The notes beneath the pieces were generated by a model. It was not told where the DNA came from. It saw only the letters and a program-made list of their open reading frames with translations, and did not search any database. DNA of 64,000 nucleotides, from assembly GCA_963556195.1 (NCBI GenBank), contig OY744520.1:147807929-147871928 (forward strand). Direction: 5' to 3'. The position numbers and the translations under genes were made by a program. Of this stretch, positions 11,081 through 21,765 are shown in pieces. Each line of letters begins with the position of its first letter. The first letter of the stretch is position 1. This DNA is from Sepiola atlantica. Taxonomy: Eukaryota; Mollusca; Cephalopoda; Sepiida; Sepiolidae.

Positions 11081-11125
11081 TCGCAACGTTTGAAATTTGA
11101 AATAAAGTTTAAATAGTAAGAGAAT

Positions 11126-11840
11126 TTCTGATACCCCTTAAATATCTGAAATTTCATTATTGCTTTTTGGAATTTGCTTACAAAGTATAAGGGGACAAAT
11201 GAAGAAGATTTTTCGCATCTTTTACAACTTGAAATTTCGTAGACATTTAAACAATATTTTCTGTAACAAAAATGTGTTTTGCTAATAAGTTGTTTGTACA
11301 TAAATGAATAGATATTTTTCGTCCACGTGTTATTTTTCCAATTATACCTTGGGGCATTAACATCAACAGTATGAGTAGAAAATAGTTATTTTTTAACAGC
11401 CAGTAAAGTAATTTGCGACGTGTTTTTTTTATTTTCATAAATGACACTTACACATCACTCAATAAGTTTCAGGCTTGGCGCCACTAATCTAAAATCAATA
11501 TATTTTTTATAGAGTACTAACCTTCTAATGGCAAACTTTTTCAAAACAATTGAACAATCTTAATTTCGTGTGTTGATAACAATTTGCTTTCTGATGGGAA
11601 AATCAAGGGAGGCGCGAGAGCGTTCTATCCCTTAATACACTACACGAATGGCCTATGCTGGAAATCTCATTTCTTTGATCAATCATAACTAAAAAACCAG
11701 TAAACCAAATTAGTTAAAACTCTGCACAAAATTATTATTTGATAGGTTCTATAAGTGTGTAGAATTTCAGCATAATTAGTCAAGGCAACCCAGAGATCCA
11801 GAAAGTTCAATCATGAAATCATGTTATCTGTGTGTACGTA
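11126..11840. other. No gene recognised
   Basis: Two overlapping minus frames (66 and 77 codons, 11068-11447) contain no recognised domain. Confidence 0.4.
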
Positions 11841-11849
11841 CGTTTGTGC

Positions 11850-12125
11850 CACCCTGTATCTCATCAACTATTTGATGGATTCAGCTGATTTTTGGCAGAG
11901 ATAGAGGTTCAAAGGTCTAGTTGATGGCATTTTAATTTCAGTTTACCATATACCTTAGTTTTCCAGAAAATTCCCAAAACCCTTAAAAATGACCAGTATT
12001 CATACACTTTATTCTATATCTTATCGACCATTTGATGGATTCATCTGATTTTTGGTAAAGATAGAGGTTCTAGTGTCTAGTTGATGACATTTTAATTTCA
12101 GTTTACCATATACCTTGATTAGTTA
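11850..12125. repeat. Two-copy direct repeat, about 110 bp
   Basis: The segment with tttgatggattcagctgatt and ttaatttcagtttaccat (11850-11960) recurs diverged at 12002-12120, spacing about 150 bp. Likely part of a dispersed element. The first copy is preceded by gtgtgtacgtacg. Confidence 0.8.
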
Positions 12126-12184
12126 AACTACCAACTATATCAGTTATGAGAAGGCATTGTATTGAGGCATATCCTTTACAAAAG

Positions 12185-12575
12185 TAGTGACATTCCATGA
12201 AAACTGCCAGTATCCTGAAATCATATGCCCTTAATAGGGTTAAGATGAAAATTCATATACACTAAATGTACAAAAGCTAGGAAATTCCTAATTTTTTACA
12301 CTTTTATTGTCATTAAGGGTATGACTACATATGAACCAAACCATTTCATTATCACATCACTACAGTATAAATCTCTATGCATAAGAGGATGAAGTGTGTG
12401 AGGTGCACTGAAGAAAAATTCCTACCAGTAAAATACATAGCCCTGTTGTGCTCGCATACCCTTAATGACAATAAAAGTGTACAGATTTGGGAATTTCCTT
12501 GCTTTTGTACATTTAGTGTATATTAAGGCAATGATTTCAGTATACTGGGATTTTTCATGGAATATTGTTAACGCT
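12185..12575. mobile_element. Long inverted-repeat element (MITE-like)
   Basis: The left arm (12190-12325: ccatgaaaactgccag, acactaaatgtacaaaag, cttttattgtcattaaggg) and right arm (12445-12565) are about 120-bp inverted copies around a spacer of about 120 bp with no open frame. The outer ends are catgaaaa/tttttcatgg. It sits directly upstream of a mariner pseudogene, but the arms are not mariner TIRs that I recognise. Confidence 0.75.
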
Positions 12576-12589
12576 AATAAATGACTTGA

Positions 12590-13560
12590 TAGGGGTTATT
12601 TGAACTCTACTCCATCAAAAACAACGGTTAAGGAGTTGTATGCGGACTCTTAACGTTGTCGTAAAAACACAAATGGCGCTGAACGCCCAGGTCGCTTTAA
12701 ATTTGAGAGTTTTTTCGGAAAATATAAAAAATATCCAAATTCATTCTGTCCGATCATAAATTGAAGTTGCGTGAGATTACAAAGGAGTTGAAAATATTTG
12801 AAAGCAGTTTATTCACCATTTTCCATGAACATTCGCCAATGAGAAATTATGTGTTCAAATTTAGTGCTGCGTTTGATCACAGTCGATAAAAAAACATCAA
12901 ACGCGTCGATGATTCGCAACTATTTGAACGCAACAAAAAAGTATTTTCTGAATACATGACAATGGATGAAACATCGATGCACCACTTAACTTCGGAGTGA
13001 AATCGACAACAGCAGATGAAAGGCACATACATCAGCTGGAAAGATTTGGCCTCCGTATTTTGGGATTCGCACGGTATTATATTCATTGATTACTTTGAGA
13101 AACGAAAACCATCAAACGCGAACATGATAGAGAATTATTTATCTGTTTTAAGTAAGAAATCGCCTGAAACGGCCGCAAATAAACTCAAAAGTTGCTATTT
13201 TACCAAGACAATGCACCGTGTCACAAGTCGATAAAAAACATGAATTGCACTTCTAATTGCTTCAAAACAAGTCGATCAAAAAACTACATGAATTGCACTT
13301 CTAATTGCTTCAAAATCCACCGTATTTTTTTTAGATCTGGTTGCTTGCAAACATCAAAAATTGCTCCAGGAAAAGAGATTTAGCTCCAATGAAAAGGTGA
13401 TATCCGAAACTGAGGCGTATATTGCGGCCAAACAGAAGTTCCATAAAAATACATCGTATTGTTAAAGAAGCGTTGAAATCAGCGAATAACCTTAGTAAAA
13501 GGTTATATTAATAATTAAAGTCGTATTTTGCCGAAAAATCGTGGGTTCATAAGTAAAGCC
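12590..13560 (+). pseudogene. Mariner transposase pseudogene
   Basis: Shifted frames recover mariner transposase blocks in the right order. First is the HTH region (ENIKNIQ... near 12715; expected ENVKRI-ELV). Next is DDSQLFERNKKVFSEYMTMD-like near 12905-12965, containing the first catalytic D in TMDE. Then come ASVFWDSHGIIFIDYFEKRK (13051-13110) and LFYQDNAPCHKS (13193-13228), containing the second catalytic D. The end carries a probable terminal region (gggttcataagtaaagcctg near 13541). It is broken by several frameshifts and stops, so it is inactive. Mariner moves by cut and paste into TA; the AT-rich surroundings fit. Third-D region expected near 13300 is unrecognisable. Confidence 0.85.
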
Positions 13561-14920
13561 TGGGACTTATTGGGTTATGTGTTATTTAAAGAGAGAGTGT
13601 TTAATGATGTATTTGATAAGTGTTTTTCTTAACTTAGTGAGATAGATTGTGAAGTTTATTTTGTTTTCTTAATATTGAAAACTGTATTATTTAGGTGATC
13701 TTTACTGGCTAGTAGAGATTTAACATATTAATATGTTTGTAAATTGCGCAATGTAGAACTTTTTTTTAATTGACTATGAAAAACGATAAATTTTAAAATT
13801 AACACATAATACAATACATTCCGCACGAATTTAATAGAAGTCCCCTCATATTCCACTGATGTTCGAGATTATCGGATTACGTTATTTCTAACTAGTACAT
13901 ATAGAATTCATCTTATTTTGCAATTTACGTAATAAATTTAACGAACTTAATCACTTGTACTGTACATTGATTTAAAATGACAGCTGCAATCTCTTAATCG
14001 AATCAACTTTAGACATTTCCCTTAGCAATCTTCGATTGCATCGAGAATAATTTCTATTTTTTAACTTAGACAATTTGATACATAACATCTTTACGGCTTA
14101 AATCTTTTTTTCAAAATACAGCTTAAAACAAACTGCAGTGTTAATTTCGACAACATTCAATTGTTTATACCAATTCCATGGAAGCACGTAATATCAGTTT
14201 CTCTACGAACCTTCAAATAATAATTAACATCCAACACAAGTGCATTGTTTCACTTTTGCCCATTCATACATAGCTAACATAAATCCAACATTCGTGTTTT
14301 TGTTTTCACGTTAGTAATTCTTCTTTTTATTTGAGGGATATTTCAACGTAAAACGTTTTCTTTTCTTCTTTAGATTTACCTATTATAACCGTCCATTATC
14401 TCTCTCCCCCTCTCTCTCTATTCATTCGCTACAATTTATAAAAAAACGTGTTTACATTTTTTGCCGATTTAAATAATCGCAGCACGCAACAATATCTTCG
14501 AGGCAATACACATTAAACAGATACGGACAATTTTTCTGCTCACATTCGATTTAGATTAGAATTCGTCGATTTATTTGAGTATATTTTTTATGATAATGAT
14601 TATACGTCAGTTACAAATAACGTGCCTTCGTTTAATCGACGATAGTTAAAAAATAAGTATTTTTCCTTTACTGACCTTGAAAATCGTCACGCATATTCTT
14701 GGAGGAGGTAAGTGTGTTTTTTTATTTTTTCGAATAAACCGCAACTTACAATCCTAGAGGTAGGCAGTCAACCAAAACATAGAGAACTTTATTTTGTTTG
14801 ATTTAACATTTCGATAAATCCTTCTTTAATCACCTATATTACAGGTTTTTTAAACTGATTTTGACGAATTAATATTCTAATACTTACATTTTTGTTAATT
14901 CAATTCATATCTATGCCAAC
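13561..14920. other. Unique AT-rich sequence
   Basis: No gene seen. A short CT-rich stretch lies at 14399-14422. Confidence 0.4.
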
Positions 14921-14980
14921 CAACGCCGGGCAACGCCGGGCAACGCCGGGCAACGCCGGGAAACGCCGGGCAACGCCGGG
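14921..14980. repeat. 10-bp GC-rich minisatellite
   Basis: Six copies of CAACGCCGGG (the fifth is AAACGCCGGG). Strikingly GC-rich against its background. Confidence 0.95.
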
Positions 14981-14994
14981 CCATGGTTTCTTCT

Positions 14995-15225
14995 ATTATT
15001 ATATAAATTTAATCAAATTAGCACATATTTAAAGTTTTAAAGGAGGTTCGGTCCACATAGATCGCTTAAGGTTAAGATGGAACTTAGCGACTTCCATTGT
15101 GTTCTCCAGAAAAAATTATATATATGATTTAAATTTAATCAAAATAGTATATATTTCAAGTTTTAAGAGGGTTATGCCATCATAGCCCATATGAGTGCAC
15201 TTAGAGTTAGGAGAACAGTTCCATT
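14995..15225. repeat. Two-copy tandem repeat, about 117 bp
   Basis: aatttaatcaaattagcaca, then agttttaaaggaggtt, then a shared taaggttaag-like end. Units at 15002-15115 and 15126-15225, diverged. It follows the GC decamer array directly. Confidence 0.65.
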
Positions 15226-15449
15226 TTCTTACACGATGAATTTTACATAAGAATACATTTTTAGATTTTATGTAGACTCTCTAACATTTCTTTTAGTATA
15301 GAACGCACAAATAATACTGACAGACGCACACACATACACATATGCTTTGAGTTTTACATATATATGTCTCTCTCTATATATATATGTATATATACATATG
15401 TGTGTGTCTATGTATGCATATATCCATAATATGTATACATATATATATG

Positions 15450-15453
<4 letters not shown>

Positions 15454-15505
<52 letters not shown>
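15454..15505. repeat. (TA)n tract
   Basis: Preceded by imperfect TATG/TACA variants from 15355. Confidence 0.97.
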
Positions 15506-15509
<4 letters not shown>

Positions 15510-15866
15510 AAAGACACTTTAAGTCATTTTAAACAAAGAAAGAAAATGCAGTTTAAATTCCCAGAGAAACTAACTAAATCCAAGTTATCGCAGACTTAGC
15601 ACTTGCGTAAGCTAACCCACGGTTTGAAACTTCATAAATAAAAGAGGGGATTAAAGTATCCAACAGTGAAACAAAAACAGGAGACCTTAACTTTAACGTG
15701 AAATATTAAAACGGGGATCATCAGCTGTTTTCCATATAACTGTTTCAGAGATTTAAAAAGAGGACAGTTATAATATTCATGTCTCTCTAATAGTACTTAT
15801 CAAACGACCACTTCCCCAATAATCAAATGTAGAAATAATTCAGCTTTACTTTCAATAATATATACA

Positions 15867-15897
<31 letters not shown>

Positions 15898-16139
15898 TGA
15901 TAATATATTACCCTTAAGACTACAGTGTGATATGGTAATTTGCATATCAAATAACATTAATTATAACAATAATAATGATAATTCTATCCAAACACTACAC
16001 CTAAGAACCATACTGCGATATGGTAGCTAGCAATACAGTTATATAGGAATAAAAGTTGCATTAAAGAAAAAGTACCTTTATATGTATATATAATTATATA
16101 TATATAATAAATAGGCTTCACTTCAAAACAACTGAACCG

Positions 16140-16600
16140 ACCCTTATAAATTATAGAATATATATTCTAGACAACACGGTGAGAAACGTGGCCACATTAT
16201 TCTTTTACGTAAACTTCACTATATAGCGAGTGGCCCCCCTAAATCGGACCTCTTAAAATAATTAAAAAAATACTTTTAATATAAGCGATATTCAAAAGAA
16301 GTAATAGAGAATTACATTCCATCAACTTTTGCGCTAAGTTCTCTACGGTGGGTGCGCATCAACGTCAATAACATGCATGTGCGGGGTAAATTATTTATCT
16401 AATGAACTTATCATTATGAAGTATTGGATATGTATTCCAGGCAACACGGTTAGAAACGTGGGCATATTATGTTTTGTAAACTTTACAATTTAGCGGGAAC
16501 GACCCCAAAACAGTACTGTAGACCACTCCACCACCACTCGTCAAACACTTTTATTAAAGACTAATGATATACGTTTTGAGAAGTATATTCTGCTAATATA
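16140..16600. repeat. Direct repeat, about 281-bp period
   Basis: The segment with gacaacacggtgagaaacgt (16166) recurs as ggcaacacggttagaaacgt (about 16440). Each is followed by a matching cttttaat.ta.gcgata block about 110 bp later, so about 1.7 tandem units. GAAACGTG is present but I see no CUGANGA partner, so I do not call a ribozyme. Confidence 0.65.
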
Positions 16601-16611
16601 TATATATATAT

Positions 16612-16740
16612 GATTATTTTTATTTACACAGACATGTACAAAATCTGCGACACTGGCATGTCGATGTTATCGATCAACAGGCATTATAAACTGAGATCTC
16701 ATCAGGCAGAGTTAGAATCTGATCTTAACCTCAGATCATA
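16612..16740 (-). repeat. TA-abutting dispersed repeat
   Basis: tgattatttttatttacaca, then gacatgtacaaaatctgcga, matches 59794-59835 after another TA tract. The minus strand contains CTGATGA (16699-16705) but no GAAA in register. Confidence 0.6.
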
Positions 16741-16993
16741 TTTGGAGAGAATAAAGGAGAGAGAAAAAAGAAGAAGAAAAGAAATTTAAAATTTCAAAAT
16801 TTAGGGAGTCACGTGGTTTAGGACCGTTAAAAATCAAAAAAGTTACAATCTAAAATCCAAAATAAAAAATCTAAAAATCTAAAGATCTAAAGATCTAAAA
16901 ATCTTAAAATCTTAAAATCTAAAAATTAAACAAAATAGAACAAATAAAACAAATAAAGTTAAAAGAGAGACATATAATGAAAAGGGTAGGATG

Positions 16994-16994
<1 letters not shown>

Positions 16995-17045
<51 letters not shown>

Positions 17046-17065
17046 AAGGTAGATAGATAGATAGA
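16995..17065. repeat. (GATA)n microsatellite
   Basis: Tetranucleotide repeat with one interruption. The reverse frames give SIYL repeats, not genes. Confidence 0.95.
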
Positions 17066-17420
17066 AAAAATGAAGACGTCTGTTGATTCAAACAGAAAGT
17101 AGAGAGGGGAAGTGGGAAGATGGACATGCAAGTTAAAGTGTAAAATAATCGACAGTTATTTCAGCTCAGGCGAACAAGCGTATTGCCAAATTAACACTAA
17201 TTATGTGTGTAAGTGTGTAGGCGTGCGTGCGTGCCCCCAAATTCACAGTAATTGGTAGTATGGGCGTGCAGACGCGTGTGATGGGGGTGTAAGGGGTTGT
17301 TAATCAATTGTGTCACTAATTCTAAATTTATACTGTTTTATTTTTTATCTAGAGTTTACCAACTTATTAATAAATTTATAAATCAAACAAATATATTAGT
17401 AAATAAATTAAGTCTAACAT

Positions 17421-17424
17421 AAGT

Positions 17425-17487
<63 letters not shown>

Positions 17488-18214
17488 TAAAATAATAGAA
17501 TTATAGATAATGTCATTATCATTAATAATAGCATTGTTACTAAAACTAATAATAACAATCAAAGTAAAAGTTAGGTAACGGTAACCATGTCAATATCAAT
17601 ATTATTAACAATAATAATAAAGTGGTTATATTGTCCTTGCTACTGCTACAAACAATAATAATTATGATAATAATAGTAAACAGAACATTTACATTAATAA
17701 TAATAATCTCAATAATAGTACATAAATGTTAAATAATTAAATGTCAAATAATTAAATTTAAAAATAATAATAATCAATAAAAATAATCTAAAATAGTAAG
17801 CAATAGACGGATAAAAATATAAGAAAATATTAAAGGGTAAAGAAAAATAACGAGATGACAATTAATATTAATCATAGTAGTTGTAAATATGATAATAAAA
17901 ATTAAAAAAATATTTTATAATAGAGAACTTATCTGTTGTGATAATACTAATGATATTAATAATAGTAAAAATAATAGTGATAGCTATAATAATGGTAACA
18001 ATGGTGACCACGATAATTTTAATAATTGTAATAATGATGATAATGATGATACAAATAGTAGAAGTATTATGAATAATAATAATAAAATTAATAATTATAT
18101 TGATTTATAAAACTGATAGTAATAGAAGTGGTTATTCAAATAGTAGATATAATGATGGTTATAATTATAAGATTGTAGTAAAAAAAACTGTAAAAGATAA
18201 TAATAATAATAATA

Positions 18215-18252
<38 letters not shown>
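17421..18252. repeat. AAT-type trinucleotide-rich region
   Basis: Pure (AAT)n at 17421-17487, scattered AAT/ATG/GTA units through 17500-18190, then (AAT)n running into (ATT)n at 18199-18250, which can fold back on itself. The Asn-rich frame at 17889-18110 is repeat translation. Confidence 0.85.
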
Positions 18253-18253
<1 letters not shown>

Positions 18254-18337
18254 AAGAAAGGTGTAAAATAATAATTATGCTGACAAAATTACCCTTAGTA
18301 AATAGGTAAAGTGTTATTTTATGAGATAGTATTAGCT

Positions 18338-18339
<2 letters not shown>

Positions 18340-18399
<60 letters not shown>
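18340..18399. repeat. (TA)n tract
   Basis: About 20 bp left of the hairpin element at 18418. Confidence 0.97.
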
Positions 18400-18410
<11 letters not shown>

Positions 18411-18417
18411 GCATTAT

Positions 18418-18586
18418 ATGAAGTGAAATAATAAAATAAGGTGCGAATCAAATTTTATTAGAATTTGATGTTCAGGCAACGTACCTTAAAGTCCTTAACT
18501 CATGAGTTTTCAAAGAAAATTCTTCTCCTCAGAGGACCATTACCGTTATTCGCACCTTATTTTATTATTTAACTTCATATAATTCT
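18418..18586 (-). mobile_element. Hammerhead-bearing inverted-repeat element, copy 1
   Basis: The ends are inverted: atgaagtgaaataataaaat...gtgcgaat (18418-18447) against attcgcac...cttcat (18556-18586). The body carries a complete hammerhead on the minus strand (18490-18538). A second copy lies at 40012-40135. The 169-bp length and lack of an ORF suggest a non-autonomous element. Confidence 0.75.
18490..18538 (-). ncRNA. Hammerhead ribozyme, all stems present
   Basis: Minus strand. Stem I is GGUCCU (18538-18533) with AGGACU (18495-18490). CUGAGGA is at 18532-18526. Stem II is GAAGA/UCUUU with a G-U first pair. GAAA is at 18511-18508. Stem III is AACUC/GAGUU closing on two nucleotides. U16.1 and A17 are at 18497-18496. 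Predicted cleavage is between 18496 and 18495. Every invariant core position of the family is present. The 16.2-17 triplet UUA fits the NUH rule but is usually a weak substrate. Confidence 0.75.
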
Positions 18587-18682
18587 ATTAATGCTCTATT
18601 TAGTATATTGAGCTTCAGTTTTATCCGGATGTTCACTAAGTAAAGATATTAGTTGCCTCTTACATCTTTTGTTGGATTAACT

Positions 18683-18699
18683 TTATATATATTTATATA

Positions 18700-18733
<34 letters not shown>
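18683..18733. repeat. (TA)n tract
   Basis: Borders the retrozyme-like repeat on its right. Confidence 0.97.
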
Positions 18734-18736
<3 letters not shown>

Positions 18737-18738
18737 AT

Positions 18739-18785
18739 CAACATACAGACTTGTTCGCTGTATCACAGCTCTTCAGTGCGGCTAA
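18739..18785 (-). ncRNA. Hammerhead ribozyme copy, damaged core
   Basis: CUGAAGA and stem II GCUGU/ACAGC are intact, but the 3' core reads GAACAAG in place of GAAACAG, breaking A15.1. Stem I also has a changed pair (guuga against gugga). Confidence 0.7.
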
Positions 18786-19010
18786 ACCAGTTAGTACCTC
18801 AAGTCGGGATTGAAACTCAATCGTCGACAGTCGGCACCCTGCGCTATCATACGACGCAGATTGAATGTAAGTGATATCTCAATGTAAACATTGTTAAGTG
18901 CCGGTGGCTCGAATTAGTTTTTACCCAATGAGCTATGCCTTAAAGCTAATGGCAGTTGGCGATATCATTACAAACAAGCTCTACCCAGGAGGGGAGCTTT
19001 ATATAGTCAT

Positions 19011-19053
19011 CCACATACAGACTGTTTCGCTGTATCACAGCTCTTCAGTGCGG
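19011..19053 (-). ncRNA. Hammerhead ribozyme, canonical
   Basis: Minus strand. Stem I is CCGCA (19053-19049) with UGUGG (19015-19011), one G-U wobble. CUGAAGA is at 19048-19042. Stem II is GCUGU-GAU-ACAGC with the conserved G10.1-C11.1 pair. GAAA is at 19028-19025. Stem III is ACA-GUC-UGU and the GUA triplet ends at 19016. All invariant hammerhead positions match. The short stem III resembles the minimal forms in Penelope-like elements and retrozymes. Confidence 0.88.
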
Positions 19054-19120
19054 CTAGACCAGTTAGTTCCTCAAGCCGGGATTGATACTCAACCGTCGAG
19101 CTGGCAGCCAAGGAAACGAG

Positions 19121-19377
19121 CCCAAAACGTAGTAAACGTAGCGAGCGCACCACCCTATATATTCGACACTACCAACCATGACAACTGCCGTTCGATTCTA
19201 TAGCATCTGAGTAACCGGAACTGCTCTTGTGGGTGGAAGAAACTAAATTGTTTCAAAATTTATTTTTATTTATTTGTTTACACTTTACAATAATATTAAC
19301 TGAAAAATCTCACTTTATTTAAAAGAAGTGTACTGTGTTACACGAAGCGGAAGCAATCTCTTCCCTCCAACAAAGTA
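19121..19377. other. No feature seen
   Basis: Unique sequence to the right of the retrozyme-like repeat. Confidence 0.4.
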
Positions 19378-19415
19378 CTTATATAATTATATATATATAT
19401 ATACATATATATATA

Positions 19416-19450
<35 letters not shown>
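19378..19450. repeat. (TA)n tract, interrupted
   Basis: TA with TACATA/TAAACATA interruptions. Confidence 0.95.
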
Positions 19451-19453
<3 letters not shown>

Positions 19454-19639
19454 AAACAAAAAATATTCATTTAATTTTATAAACGCATCACACATGGTTT
19501 GTTCGAAAAAGAAAATATTTTTACGTCATTATCGCACCACATGTTTTAAATTCTAACACTTGGAATAAAAGCATTCTTTCACGTCGCCAACGTACCAAAT
19601 ATTTTAAAATATTGCACTTGCATGCTATTTGTTCAAATA

Positions 19640-19703
19640 AATCATCTTCAGGAAATCTTGAAACGCTGATTAAATAATTTTGGTTTTTCCGTTTTCATTT
19701 TCC
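19640..19703 (+). mobile_element. PLE-like tail fragment
   Basis: atcttcaggaaatcttgaaa then cgctgattaaataattttgg and a T-rich end TTTTCCGTTTTCATTTTCC. This is the same tail as at 23.32 and 6.79 kb. It runs straight into (TA)n. The sequence to the left (19451-19560) may be an inverted, more diverged partner. Confidence 0.6.
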
Positions 19704-19719
19704 ATATATATACATATAT

Positions 19720-19794
<75 letters not shown>

Positions 19795-19869
19795 TATATG
19801 TGTGCATATATATATACATATATATATATATATACATATATATACATACGTATATACATATATATATAT

Positions 19870-19908
<39 letters not shown>

Positions 19909-19909
19909 A
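19703..19909. repeat. Long (TA)n/(TACATA)n tract
   Basis: About 207 bp, the longest TA-type tract here. Four overlapping long frames on both strands are only IY repeats. Confidence 0.97.
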
Positions 19910-20009
19910 CTGTAAATTTTTGTACACATATATACCTCGCTCATTCTTCCGATTTATCTATGTTTATACACCTCTATATCTACCTCTCTATATTTACATT
20001 TATATATCT

Positions 20010-20420
20010 TTTGATGTGAACTGATGAATATACATTTCCTGTCGACTAACTGAAGCCACAAAACCACTTCTTTCTGCGTGCTTACAACAATATAAACAAA
20101 ATCGAATGATTGAATTAAAAGAGGTGTCGATTACCTTTAACAGGAGGTCGACTTTTTGCAAGGCAATTAACATCAATATCACGTTTATTTTCTTCAAAAT
20201 CCACAAAAAGACGAGGCGGACTTTTTTTTTTAGAAATTGCCAGCTACACTTTGATTTACTTCTCACACTCTACGTACGTGTCCAGTCGTGCCGGGGCGAG
20301 CGCATACCTCTTCGTCACGCCATCTTAAATGCGTGTAAAAAGGGCGCCAAAAAACTGACGGACGCACTAAACATGAATCGTGCTCTTCATCGTCACTGAA
20401 TAACGCAAAAAATCTTTTGA
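20010..20420. other. GC-richer unique island
   Basis: 20270-20375 is CpG-rich for this window (cgtgccggggcgagcgc). The minus strand holds AAGATGGCG (20323-20331), a YY1-type element often found just downstream of TATA-less start sites. The ATG there is followed by GCG TGA, so it is not a long reading frame. Frames of 97 codons (plus, 20106-20399), 88 codons (minus, 20000-20266) and 80 codons (minus, 20263-20505) lack known domains. Candidate promoter or first exon, unproven. Confidence 0.3.
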
Positions 20421-21540
20421 GAATAACAACAACAACAATCATAAGGAGAAGAAAAAAGTGCGAGAAGAAGAGGTAGAAAAACAACGAGAAAAAGAATAAA
20501 GACATAGAAATAAAACACGAATAGTGAAGGTTCTTTAGAGGAACACGCAGAGAGAAACTTTTTTATGTTCCTTTAATTCATCATTCCGCTAGTCAAGTGT
20601 GAGATAGCCATTACTTACCCTCAAATCTAATTTCTTGATCTCTTATGGCTAAAAGTGGCACAAAAAATCTAGACTCTTTTTTACTTTTTCCAATCGAAAC
20701 AGACTTACAGGGAGTATCCTTTGTAAAGAGTTATGCAGCAAGATGTTTGTTCACATTACATTTAAAATTCTGCAGGCAAGCGGTCTGAGGCAAAAAGTTA
20801 TTAGGGTTAGAATCTTTATGGCATCTGCAGACCTGTACCGTATAATGGTGGGGTATTGCTGTTGGTAGGGTTTGTCGGGGTATTTACTTAAAGTGAGTAC
20901 AAGTACAGAAAATTGATCGAAGCACATTCCGTAGAAGTAAAATAAAACAAGCACAGGTATGTTATATTGCGGCGATTAGACAAGGACTGTTACTTGGTCG
21001 ACAGTGCGGGACCTATAAGGAAAGAGATTATTTCATACCAACAGATACGCAAACACTGTAATTCCAAGAATTTCGCGTACCAATATTAAAAAAAAAAATA
21101 CCACATCCAGATATAATGTCTACATTTAAAAAAATATATATATGAATTAAAATACAAAATTAACTTAACTTAAAGGAACACAACATCTTAAATTCAAAAT
21201 AAAATCATCGTTGGTATCTCATACTCTACTATTATACAAAATAATAAATAACCACACCCTTTTTTAAAGGAAAAAAACACACATTTAAACAACACTTAGA
21301 AACATTACCCCCTAAAACATATGATTGTTCATTTTTTAGCATATTTATACTCACGCATGTCAACGTCCTCACTTCCGTTTTTTACCATCAATCTAATCAT
21401 TCTCGAAAGAAGAACGTAGAGCATTTGAAATATTGAATTATAATAATAAACAATAACATCGTTTCATGCTTTAACTACGACCAACTCGTCACTATAACAT
21501 ATATCTTTAGAAGTATACGTGGAATGCCAAACTTATCTCT
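20421..21540. other. No gene recognised
   Basis: Unique AT-rich DNA. A short A-run lies at 21088-21098. Confidence 0.4.
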
Positions 21541-21548
21541 CTTTCGTT

Positions 21549-21647
21549 ATCTCTCTCTCTCACTCTCTCTCTCTCTCTCTAAATATATATATATATATTA
21601 ATAAATATATATATACATATATATATATATATACATATATATATATG
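21549..21647. repeat. (CT)n then (TA)n tract
   Basis: CT repeat to 21580, TA from 21583. Borders the Penelope-like fragment. Confidence 0.95.
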
Positions 21648-21684
21648 GGAAGAGAAGGATGAAGGTAATCCGACGTGATGGGAA

Positions 21685-21765
21685 AATGAAAAAGGAAAAC
21701 CAAAAAATGGATGTTTTTTATGTGTACATCAACGTTTTGTCTTTATTTATAAGCCGGCATGGGAT
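21685..21765 (-). repeat. PLE tail, left inverted end
   Basis: Minus strand: TTATAAATAAAGACAAAACG, then TTGATGTACACATAAAAAAC, then a T-rich GGTTTTCC/TTTCATTTTCCC end. Mismatches the right copy by only a few bases. The 5' CTGATGA of the hammerhead-like core is lost here. Confidence 0.85.

Larger units (their letters stand above)
18734..19120 (-). mobile_element. Retrozyme-like direct repeat with two hammerheads
   Basis: A roughly 100-bp unit (tagtcatc-acatacagac...cagtcggg-like to ...caa.cgtcga) occurs at 18734-18828 and 19006-19100 in direct orientation. Each carries a hammerhead core on the minus strand. The two predicted cleavage points are exactly 272 nt apart (18743/18744 and 19015/19016), so transcription and cleavage would release a 272-nt RNA. 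Retrozymes, described in plants and animals, consist of such direct repeats around a non-coding body. There is no significant ORF. The first unit has a damaged core, so only one site is expected to work. Confidence 0.7.

Noticed and set aside
16148..16520. Hammerhead in the 281-bp repeat (GAAACGTG present)
   Set aside because: No CUGANGA in reach on either strand.
19648..20024. Long overlapping ORFs on both strands (up to 114 codons)
   Set aside because: They translate the (TA)n tract as IYIYIY; no gene. The same applies to the YI-rich frames at 4825, 6069, 6788, 23321, 29332, 39808, 42513, 52037, 54784, 55727, 57780 and 59684.
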